Assembly: GCA_963737575.1 (NCBI GenBank)
Contig: CAVTTJ010000005.1
Location: 496,001-560,000, forward strand
DNA length: 64,000 bases
Source: VRUE01 sp963737575
GTDB taxonomy: Bacteria; Actinomycetota; Thermoleophilia; Solirubrobacterales; 70-9
Direction: 5' to 3'
Of the stretch, positions 50,814 through 57,757 are shown one piece after another. The notes below the pieces were generated by a model that saw only the letters and a list, made by a program, of their open reading frames with translations, had not been told where the DNA came from and searched no databases. Both the position numbers and the translations under genes were made by a program. Every line of letters starts with the position of its first letter. Positions within the stretch are counted from its first letter, which is position 1.

Positions 50814-53194
50814 TCGCTGTCCTCGTCCTGGTCGGCTGCGCGATCGCCGTCCCGACGGCCTCGGCGGCGAGCTTCGCCAGCCACGTCGATCCCTTCGCCG
50901 GAACCGTCGTCGGACCTGACAGCTTCGGCCGCGGCAATACATTCCCGGGCGCGACGGTCCCCTTCGGGATGGTCCAGTGGAGCCCCGACACGACCACCGC
51001 CCCGGGGCGCCTCGCCGGCTACATGTACCGCGATCACCACCTGACCGGCTTCAGCCTCACGCACCTCAACGGCGCCGGCTGCTCCCTCTACGGCGACTTC
51101 CCCTTTCTGCCCACGACCGAGCCGATCCGCACATCGCCGCAGGGCACGGGGGGACGCCTGGACGGCGACCTCCAGCCCGGCTTCTCCCACGCCAACGAGT
51201 CGGCGCGGCCGGGCTACTACTCGGTCGGCCTCAATCCGGTCCACGGCGGCGCGATCACCGCCGAGCTGACCGCGACGACGCGAACCGGGATGGCGCGCTT
51301 CACGTTCCCGGCGAACCCGCACTCCAGCGTCCTGATCAACGCCGGTGGCAGCGCCCAGCCCGATGACTTCGCCGAAGTCAACCTCGATCCCGGCGCCCGG
51401 GAAATCTCCGGGACCGCGTCCAGCGGGCTCTTCTGCGGCCAGCGGCCGCGCTACCGGGTCTACTTCGCCGCCGTCTTCAACCGCCCCTTCCAGGCGTACG
51501 GCAGCTGGGAAGGAAGCCGGCTGAAGCGGAGCGCGACCAGGGCGAGCGCTACCCAGGCGCCGACGGTGCACCCGCGCTCGACGGCGGCGGCCGGCGCCTA
51601 CGCGAGCTTCGACACGCGCGGCGGCAGCCGGGTGGTTCTGGCCCGCGTCGGCGTCTCCTTCGTCAGCGTCGAAGACGCGCGCGCCAACCTCGCCGCCGAA
51701 AACTCCGACAAGCCGTTCGGCAAGGTCGCGGCCGCGGCGCAGCGGAGCTGGAATGCCTCACTGGGGAGGATCCGGGTCAACGGCGGCTCGAGCGCCCAGC
51801 AGGCGAGCTTCTACACGGCGCTCTACCACGTGTTCATGGCGCCGCGGACCTTCAGCGACGTCAACGGCGACTACATCGGCATGGACGGGCTGCTCCACAA
51901 CGCCGGGCGGCACATCCAGTACGCCGACTTCTCCGGCTGGGACATCTACCGCAGCGAGATTCAGCTGCTCGCGATGCTCACGCCGCGGCGGACCGGGGAC
52001 ATGATCCGCTCGCTGCTCGCCGATGCGAACGAGAGCGGTTGCCTGCCGCGCTGGCCCTACGCCAACGGCCAGAGCATGACCATGGTGGGCGACCCCGCCG
52101 ACCCGATCATCGCCTCCGCGGCGGCCTTCGGCGCCGGCGGCTTCGACCGCGGCGCGGCGTTGGATGCGATGGTCCGGGGGGCGAGCGAACCTTGCCGGAG
52201 CGCGAACGGCGAATACGTCGAGCGCCAGGGGCTGGCCGAATACCTGGCCCATGGCTACGTGCCCCTCGACATCGACACGCAGACCCAGAACGCGAACTCG
52301 ATCTACGGCGACCCCGAATCGGTATGGGGCTCGGCGGCTACCTCGCTCGAGTACTACCTCGACGATTTCTCGATCGCCCAGTTCGCCGCGCGTTCGCTCC
52401 ACGACGGCTCGACCTACTCGCAGTTCATGCAGCGCTCCTCGTGGTGGCGCCGCCTCTATGACCCGGCGAGCGGGATGATCGTGCCGCGCTTCGCAGACGG
52501 ATCATTCCCCAACCCGTACAGCAGCCTCAAGGGCCCGGGGTTCGTCGAGGGGGACTCGGCCCAGTACACGTGGATGATCCCCCAGGACCCGGCCGGGTTG
52601 ATCCGCCGCATGGGCGGCAAAGCGAAGGCCGCGGCGAGGCTCGGCCACTTCCTGCGGGACCTCAATGCCGGACAGAGTGGATCCCGCTCCGACCACGCCC
52701 TGCTCGGCAACGAGCCGACCCTGCAGACGCCCTGGCTTTACGACTGGATGGGCCGTCCGTACCGCACCCAGAAGGCGGTCCGCCGTGCCCTCCGCCTATA
52801 CAGCCCGACCCCAGCCGGCTACCCCGGCAACGACGACCTCGGGACGCTTTCCGCCTGGTACGTGTTCGGCTCGCTCGGCCTCTACCCGGAGATCCCTGGC
52901 GTCGGCATGCTCGCGCTCTCGACCCCGCTCTTCCCAAGCGCCGAAATCCACCTCCCGCACAGTCGTCGGGCGCTGCTCTCGACCAGCGGGCACGGCACCT
53001 ACGTCAGCTCCCTCGCCGTAGGGGGGAAGCCTCACGGCCGCCCGTGGATCGGCTACTGCGAACTCGCGGCCGGCGCCCGTCTTCAATACCGGCTCAGCAC
53101 CCGGCCGAACCGCAGCTGGGGGAGCACCGCCACCACCACCCCGCCCTCCTATGGGTCCCGGCGCGAGATGCCCACCCGGCCGTGCGGCCCGTGA
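50771..53194 (+). CDS. secreted GH92-family glycoside hydrolase (alpha-mannosidase-like)
   Basis: About 800 residues. Signal peptide ARIGLVAVLVLVGCAIAVPT lies at 50801-50860, then HVDPFAGTVVG and FPGATVPFGMVQWSPD begin the GH92 N-domain. The catalytic domain has SGWDIYRSEIQLLAMLTP and a C-terminal GNDDLGTLSAWYVFGSLGLY with the catalytic acidic residues. The family cleaves alpha-mannosides with calcium. The frame has no ATG, GTG or TTG before the signal peptide; the ATC at 50771 is only a placeholder and ATG 50969 would cut the domain. It overlaps the GT-C gene, so the pair is likely co-expressed. Confidence 0.85.
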   Translation: MTSETHTPPARIGLVAVLVLVGCAIAVPTASAASFASHVDPFAGTVVGPDSFGRGNTFPGATVPFGMVQWSPDTTTAPGRLAGYMYRDHHLTGFSLTHLNGAGCSLYGDFPFLPTTEPIRTSPQGTGGRLDGDLQPGFSHANESARPGYYSVGLNPVHGGAITAELTATTRTGMARFTFPANPHSSVLINAGGSAQPDDFAEVNLDPGAREISGTASSGLFCGQRPRYRVYFAAVFNRPFQAYGSWEGSRLKRSATRASATQAPTVHPRSTAAAGAYASFDTRGGSRVVLARVGVSFVSVEDARANLAAENSDKPFGKVAAAAQRSWNASLGRIRVNGGSSAQQASFYTALYHVFMAPRTFSDVNGDYIGMDGLLHNAGRHIQYADFSGWDIYRSEIQLLAMLTPRRTGDMIRSLLADANESGCLPRWPYANGQSMTMVGDPADPIIASAAAFGAGGFDRGAALDAMVRGASEPCRSANGEYVERQGLAEYLAHGYVPLDIDTQTQNANSIYGDPESVWGSAATSLEYYLDDFSIAQFAARSLHDGSTYSQFMQRSSWWRRLYDPASGMIVPRFADGSFPNPYSSLKGPGFVEGDSAQYTWMIPQDPAGLIRRMGGKAKAAARLGHFLRDLNAGQSGSRSDHALLGNEPTLQTPWLYDWMGRPYRTQKAVRRALRLYSPTPAGYPGNDDLGTLSAWYVFGSLGLYPEIPGVGMLALSTPLFPSAEIHLPHSRRALLSTSGHGTYVSSLAVGGKPHGRPWIGYCELAAGARLQYRLSTRPNRSWGSTATTTPPSYGSRREMPTRPCGP

Positions 53195-53269
53195 GCGCAC
53201 CCTCCGTCAACCGTCCCCGTGAGGGACGAAGTGAGACGGGCGCGAGCGAAATGGACGTGCGGCCGGCGA

Positions 53270-54349
53270 TCAACCGGCCGTCGTCGGGGTGATCGCGCCG
53301 GCTGGCGGGCTCGCGGACAGCCCCGCGCAGGTGCGCAAGCTGGCGTAGTGGGCCAGGGCGCGGCGGGCGGCGGCGCCCCGGTCCAGGATCGGCCGGCCGG
53401 TGCCGGAGACGACCGCGGGGATGAACCGCGCGGTCAGCGGCGAGCGCGGGTGGACGGTGAGCTTCAGGACCCCGGTGGCGGTGCTGTAGGAGTTTTCCCA
53501 CCACAGGAAGTTGCCCATGCCGTAGGCGACGAACGTGTGGCCGAGCCAGCCCGAACCCTGGAGCGTGTGCGCGTGCGCGCCGACGATGATGCTCGCCCCC
53601 GCGGCGGCCAGCTTCGGTGCAAGCGAAAGCTGGTTCTGGTCCGGGCAGGGCATGCCTTCCGTGCCCCAGTGCATGAACACGATGACGATGCGGGCGAGCC
53701 GTTTTGCGGCCCGGACGGCCGCCAGCGTCTTGTCCAAACTGATCGCGTTGGCCTCGCCCGGCCGATTTGCCGTGGCCACCCAGGACGAGGCCAGTTCGGC
53801 TACCTGGGATACGCCGACGATCGCGATTTTCGTGCCGTTGAGCGTCGTCACGTAGGGCGCCCAGGCCGCCGCTGCGTTGACGCCCGCGCCGACGTAGGGG
53901 AAATGCGCCGCCTTCGCCGCCGCGAGCGTGTCCGCCAGCCCGGTCCGCCCGTAGTCCAGGATGTGGTTATTGGCCATGGTGACCAGGTCAACGCCACCGT
54001 CGCGGAGCGCGGTGAAAGCGCCCGGCGTGGTGGCAAAGTGGTAGGTCTTCGGCTGTGGCTGTCCTTGGCTGGTGACCGGTGTCTCCAGGTTCACCGCCGT
54101 GAAATCGGCCGAATTGAGGACGGAAGCGATGGAGCCAAATGTGGTGGCCGGATCCTTCAGCAGCCGCGCGACGCGCCCGGCGAAGTGGACGTCTCCGGCG
54201 AATGCCAGCGTGATGTCACTGGAGGCCGCCACCGGTCGGCGGTCGGGCGCCGTCTTCGCGGTGCGCCTGGCGGGAGCGCCGGCCGAGCAGCCCGCGGTCA
54301 GCATCATCAGGGCGCTGGCCGCGACGATGAGAAGCCGCTGGGTTGTCAC
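53270..54349 (-). CDS. CapA-family (poly-gamma-glutamate synthesis-type) lipoprotein
   Basis: 359 residues. A lipoprotein signal ends at LTAGC (Cys 21). The calcineurin-like phosphoesterase fold follows: FAGDVHFAGR (about residues 50-59), NLETP (about 87-91), MANNHILDYG (about 124-133), HWGTEG and GAHAHTLQG (about 252-260), then YGMGNFLW. CapA-type proteins help anchor or synthesise surface polymers. ATG 54349. It lies back-to-back in the same direction with the next gene, 9 bp apart. Confidence 0.88.
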   Translation of the reverse strand: MTTQRLLIVAASALMMLTAGCSAGAPARRTAKTAPDRRPVAASSDITLAFAGDVHFAGRVARLLKDPATTFGSIASVLNSADFTAVNLETPVTSQGQPQPKTYHFATTPGAFTALRDGGVDLVTMANNHILDYGRTGLADTLAAAKAAHFPYVGAGVNAAAAWAPYVTTLNGTKIAIVGVSQVAELASSWVATANRPGEANAISLDKTLAAVRAAKRLARIVIVFMHWGTEGMPCPDQNQLSLAPKLAAAGASIIVGAHAHTLQGSGWLGHTFVAYGMGNFLWWENSYSTATGVLKLTVHPRSPLTARFIPAVVSGTGRPILDRGAAARRALAHYASLRTCAGLSASPPAGAITPTTAG

Positions 54350-54358
54350 GGACTTAGG

Positions 54359-55666
54359 CTAGCCGGCTCTGTGCCGGTTCCCAGGCTTCTTCGGGACCGT
54401 AAACCGCGCGACAGCCGGAGTGGGGTCGGTGTTTCCGGCAGCATCGACGGCGACCACCTTGATTTCATGGCGGCCCGGCCTTAGGTCGCCGTAGCGCTGC
54501 GAGGAGGGGCACGCTGCGAACGAATGCCTGTCGAGGCCACAGCGGAACGTCGACCCGGGCTCCGTTGAGTAGTAGTGGAAGACGAAGATCGGAGGCTTCC
54601 GCTTCAGCACCTTCTTGAAGATCGCCGTGTCCGGCGCGGTGATGTCGGGCGGAGGCGGTGGGGGCGGCGCTTTTTCCCCGCCGGTCGGCGGGGCAGGCAC
54701 CGGCGCATGGATCGAGACGTAGAGATCAAAGCTGCCTGCTGCGGCTTCGCTTGAGCCATCGAGCAAGCCATAGACCACGAGCCGGTAGGTAGTTCCGGCG
54801 GTGGCGCTGAAGGTGGTCGAGATCGATGGCTCGATTCCGCCGACAAGCAGTTGCAGGGTTTCGAGGCTGTTGCCCGTGTATATGCCGAGCCTCAGATCAG
54901 GACCACCACAGCAGCTGCTGATTTTCGCTTCGCCGGTGAGCGGCGAGGTCCAGGAGTACCAGACAGAGGCGCCACTCGGGCCACCGATCAGTTCCGGTTC
55001 CATGCCCTCCGTGGTGGCATTCCAGTTGTAGCCAAACTGGGAGCCGAAGTAGAAGGCTTCGCCTTCGAATTCTTCTTCCAGGTGGGGGACGATGGTCGTG
55101 GCGTCGGCGAAGTCGTCGTTGGCCGGGGCCGGCGTCGATTCGATTCGCAGCTTGAAGGTGCCTTCGGTGACCGGTGGCGGCGCTTCGGGTAGGTGATAGG
55201 GATTCCCATCGACGGCGATCTCGTACTTGGTCCCGTTCGTGGCCTTGAAGACATACTCACGTTGGGTGAAGGGGCAGTGCGGGCCTTCGGTGCTGTTGGC
55301 GCCGGTGACGCTGGTCAGGGCGTTGACCGACGTTCCGGTGAAGACCCCGATGACGTCGACGAAATTCGCTTCGCAGCCGCCAACCGTGAACCAACCGTCG
55401 CTGGGCGCTTCCCACTCGAACCAGACCGAATGCCCTGCCGTGAAAGCTGTTCCGAGATACTCCCCGCTCTCTTTGGTCGCTTCGACGTTTGAGCGCGAGA
55501 CTTCAACCGGCAGGCCGCCGCCCAGCACCTCGCGGTTGGCGAAGTCATCGTTGGCGGGTGGGGCGCCGAGCGCCGGCGTCGCCCACAGAAGGAGGCAACT
55601 CATCGTGAGCGCAAGCCCAGCGACCATCTTGGTAACCGCATTTCCCCGCATCTGCCCCGCCATCAC
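54359..55666 (-). CDS. secreted protein with two PPC-like beta domains and an Ig-like end
   Basis: 435 residues. Signal peptide with WATPALGAPPAND near the cut. Two similar domains both begin PANDDFA(N/D) (about residues 37 and 180), with SVWFEWEAPSDGWFTVGG and SVWYSWTSPLTGEAKISS, a pattern of pre-peptidase C-terminal-like beta sandwiches. A Pro-rich linker (eight prolines, about 335-345) leads to a C-terminal module with EPGSTFRCGLDRHSF and VVAVDAAGN, like that of the beta-helix protein at 6745-9117. Surface-exposed; no enzyme domain. Confidence 0.8.
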   Translation of the reverse strand: MMAGQMRGNAVTKMVAGLALTMSCLLLWATPALGAPPANDDFANREVLGGGLPVEVSRSNVEATKESGEYLGTAFTAGHSVWFEWEAPSDGWFTVGGCEANFVDVIGVFTGTSVNALTSVTGANSTEGPHCPFTQREYVFKATNGTKYEIAVDGNPYHLPEAPPPVTEGTFKLRIESTPAPANDDFADATTIVPHLEEEFEGEAFYFGSQFGYNWNATTEGMEPELIGGPSGASVWYSWTSPLTGEAKISSCCGGPDLRLGIYTGNSLETLQLLVGGIEPSISTTFSATAGTTYRLVVYGLLDGSSEAAAGSFDLYVSIHAPVPAPPTGGEKAPPPPPPPDITAPDTAIFKKVLKRKPPIFVFHYYSTEPGSTFRCGLDRHSFAACPSSQRYGDLRPGRHEIKVVAVDAAGNTDPTPAVARFTVPKKPGNRHRAG

Positions 55667-55720
55667 CTGCCCGAGATCCTAGTCCCCTCCGGCGCGCATG
55701 AGAGTGCACGCCAAAACCGT

Positions 55721-55751
55721 GCGGTCGCCGGTTCAATTCCGACCTGACCGA
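55721..55751 (+). repeat. tRNA-tail element E22 (degenerate tail)
   Basis: GCGGTCGCCGGTTCAATTCC followed by GACCTGACCGA resembles the tail with a one-base-changed loop; the stem and CTCCCCG are damaged. Only trace of the family beyond 49 kb, also on the + strand. Confidence 0.4.
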
Positions 55752-55777
55752 CTGGTTGGAGACCGCCTCGGAGTCTT

Positions 55778-56323
55778 CTATGGTCGGGAAAGCGCTTTCG
55801 CGACCCGGGCACGGGCTCTGAAAAGGCGGCTGGTTATCGTCCCCTCGGGGACTCGCATGGCCTCAGCCGCCTCGCCGTAGGAGAGGCCGGCTACGTCGAC
55901 GGCAACGAGAACGTCGCGCGATGTGGCCGGCAGCGCCGCGATCGTCGCGAAGACCTCGCGCGTCTCCGCCGCCACCGGCGGACGCGTGGCGCTGCCGGGG
56001 TCGGGCAGTTCCAGCGACTCGAGCTCGGTCGTCGTCGCCTGGGGACGGCGCGCCGCTCTGCGGTGATCGTTGAGGAAGGTGTTGCGCACCGCGCCCAGGA
56101 GGTAGCCGAGGTCGTCGTCGTTTCGCACCAATCGTGGACGCGCCAGGACACTTGCGTAGGTGTCCTGCACGAGGTCCTCAGCGTCCTCGCGCGAGCCGCA
56201 CAGAGCCCAGGCGGCGCGGAAGAGTCGATCAGTGTGATCGCCCAGCGTCCGTGGATCGAGGAGGTGCTCCGATGACGTCGTGGTCCCCGCCGGGCGCGTC
56301 TCGGTTGCGACCGGCATGCTCAT
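55778..56323 (-). CDS. ECF-type RNA polymerase sigma factor
   Basis: 181 residues with region 2 (GDHTDRLFRAAWALCGSRED, AEDLVQDTYASVL, about residues 28-60) and region 4 (LPATSRDVLVAVDVAGLSYG, EAAEAMRVPEGTITSRLFRA, about 128-170). No anti-sigma gene is next to it in an obvious form, though the small secreted protein and lipoprotein genes upstream lie on the same strand. ATG 56323, with another in-frame ATG two codons on. Probably responds to envelope stress (inference). Confidence 0.9.
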   Translation of the reverse strand: MSMPVATETRPAGTTTSSEHLLDPRTLGDHTDRLFRAAWALCGSREDAEDLVQDTYASVLARPRLVRNDDDLGYLLGAVRNTFLNDHRRAARRPQATTTELESLELPDPGSATRPPVAAETREVFATIAALPATSRDVLVAVDVAGLSYGEAAEAMRVPEGTITSRLFRARARVAKALSRP

Positions 56324-56542
56324 CCCGATCCGCGCCTGCCTCGGTGCTCATCGCATCCGGACTCGTGGGCCGGGCAAGGAGCGGTGCGGGTTCCGCTCCC
56401 TCGTCCGAGCGCCCGAATCCGCCAGCCCGCCTCAGGCGGGTCGGCGGGAACGAGCACGCCGCGAGCGGAGGGGAGAGGCTGGAGGCATCCGTGCGACGGC
56501 GTCGCGTCGGGTGCTCCCACCCGCCCCCCTCTCGGATCGCGG

Positions 56543-56731
56543 TCAGACGTTGCCGTCGCCATCGCTCGGGCCGCCGTTGTTGTCGGCATCGTGGTCTCCG
56601 CCGTTGTGTTGCGGGATGCCGCGTTGGTGGTGTCGAGGGTGTCCCGCCATCGCTGCCGGCAGTGCCCCGGCGGCGAGGATTCCCATCACAGCCAGGATCA
56701 CCGCGATCCGGGCCTTGAGTGTGGAAAACAT
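56543..56731 (-). CDS. small secreted His/Asn/Asp-rich protein
   Basis: 62 residues from ATG 56731, with the ideal ribosome site AAGGAGGAAGTG. Residues 1-29 are a signal peptide (VILAVMGILAAGALPAAMAG). The mature 33 residues are rich in His, Asn, Asp and Gly (HPRHHQRGIPQHNGGDHDAD), compatible with metal binding, but no family is known to me. It resembles in design, not sequence, the 77-residue protein duplicated at 22 and 26 kb. Confidence 0.7.
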   Translation of the reverse strand: MFSTLKARIAVILAVMGILAAGALPAAMAGHPRHHQRGIPQHNGGDHDADNNGGPSDGDGNV

Positions 56732-56757
56732 CACTTCCTCCTTTGTGGTTCGGGTGG

Positions 56758-57351
56758 TCATGTGAGAAAGCTCGATATGGCACGCTCGATCGCCGGTCCC
56801 TGCCGCGCCCATTGCGCGGGCGGGGCAGCGCCGACCACGACAGTCGTCGCCTTCGTCGCCTTCGCGCCGGCGACGATGCAGGCGACCTCGCGGTAGCCGC
56901 GCCCGCTCGAGGACAGGTAGTTGTCGATCACGCAGGAGCCGTGACCACCCCGGAACCGGAGGTTCGTCGCCGAGGCGAGCGGCCTGACGTCCACATCGCC
57001 CTCGTCGCGGTTGTGGTCGACCCGGAACTTGCCCCAACTCGACAGGGTCTCCGCGCCCTGCCGTGGGGTTGCATTCAGATAGCCCCAGATCGCTCCCGAT
57101 GGCGCCCGGAGGGCTGCCGAGAAGGTACCGGGGTCGGATCGGATCGATTGCCAGCGAAGCGGATAGGCCAGTCGAGCAACCCCACCCGGGAGCCGGCTCG
57201 TGTGCCAGGCGCGGGGTGGGGGCGACGGGCGCAGCCAGGCGAACGCTCGTGCCTGGCCGGCCGCGGCCGGGGGATCGGAGGCGCCGTGGCCGCCGCAGCA
57301 GGCGGCTGCGATCGCGAGCGCCGCGAGGATCGCCGTGGTGGCCGCCCTCAT
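56758..57351 (-). CDS. putative lipoprotein, unknown function
   Basis: 197 residues from ATG 57351, which overlaps the preceding gene's stop (ATGA). The signal ends at AAACCGG (Cys about 18-19), a probable lipobox. The mature part has an alternating beta pattern (RLAYPLRWQSIRSDPGTFSA, GAIWGYLNATPRQGAETLSS, FRGGHGSCVIDNYLSS) and an IERAISSFLT end. This resembles small extracytoplasmic proteins of actinobacteria that report on fluxes, but I recognise no domain. Co-translated with the tautomerase-like gene. Confidence 0.65.
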   Translation of the reverse strand: MRAATTAILAALAIAAACCGGHGASDPPAAAGQARAFAWLRPSPPPRAWHTSRLPGGVARLAYPLRWQSIRSDPGTFSAALRAPSGAIWGYLNATPRQGAETLSSWGKFRVDHNRDEGDVDVRPLASATNLRFRGGHGSCVIDNYLSSSGRGYREVACIVAGAKATKATTVVVGAAPPAQWARQGPAIERAISSFLT

Positions 57352-57590
57352 GGGCCCGCGGTTGGGTCGTCGGTGTCGGCGCGCCCGAGCGCCCGGATGT
57401 CGTCCGCGGTGAGGAGCTCGCCGCCGATTCCCCAGTCGCCGCTTGCGACCTCCTCGAGCACGCACCACGTCCGCTGGCGCGTGCACTCGCCCTCGATCGC
57501 GACCATCGCCTCAGTGAGGGACTCGACGATCTCCTGCTTCTGTGGTGCGGTGAAGACGCCCGCGATGACCTTGACCTGGATGAGCGACAT
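57348..57590 (-). CDS. tautomerase-superfamily protein lacking Pro1
   Basis: 80 residues, 4-oxalocrotonate tautomerase type: MSLIQVKVIAGVFTAPQKQE at the N-terminus, ITEAM-like VESLTEAMVAIEGE, and TWCVLEEV. The residue after Met is Ser, not the catalytic Pro of active tautomerases, so the usual reaction is unlikely. ATG 57590 preceded by AGAAGGAAC; longer frame upstream has no ribosome site. First gene of a cluster with the lipoprotein and small secreted protein. Confidence 0.75.
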   Translation of the reverse strand: MSLIQVKVIAGVFTAPQKQEIVESLTEAMVAIEGECTRQRTWCVLEEVASGDWGIGGELLTADDIRALGRADTDDPTAGP

Positions 57591-57757
57591 GTGCGTTCCT
57601 TCTCGGGAGGGGTTGCTGATGCGGGCATCGTCCGCCCGGGCGGCGCTTCGCACATCGGGCACATCCCCTGACATCGACCCCCGAACATTGCGCGGCCCCC
57701 CTTCTGCCGCCTACGATCAAACGCATCGGCCAGCCTGCCCTCGCCCAGCCCGCCGCT

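Noticed and set aside
53219..54484. A 421-codon plus-strand frame opposite the CapA-like gene
   Set aside because: The minus-strand CapA frame has a lipobox and phosphoesterase motifs; the plus frame is Gly/Arg-rich noise.
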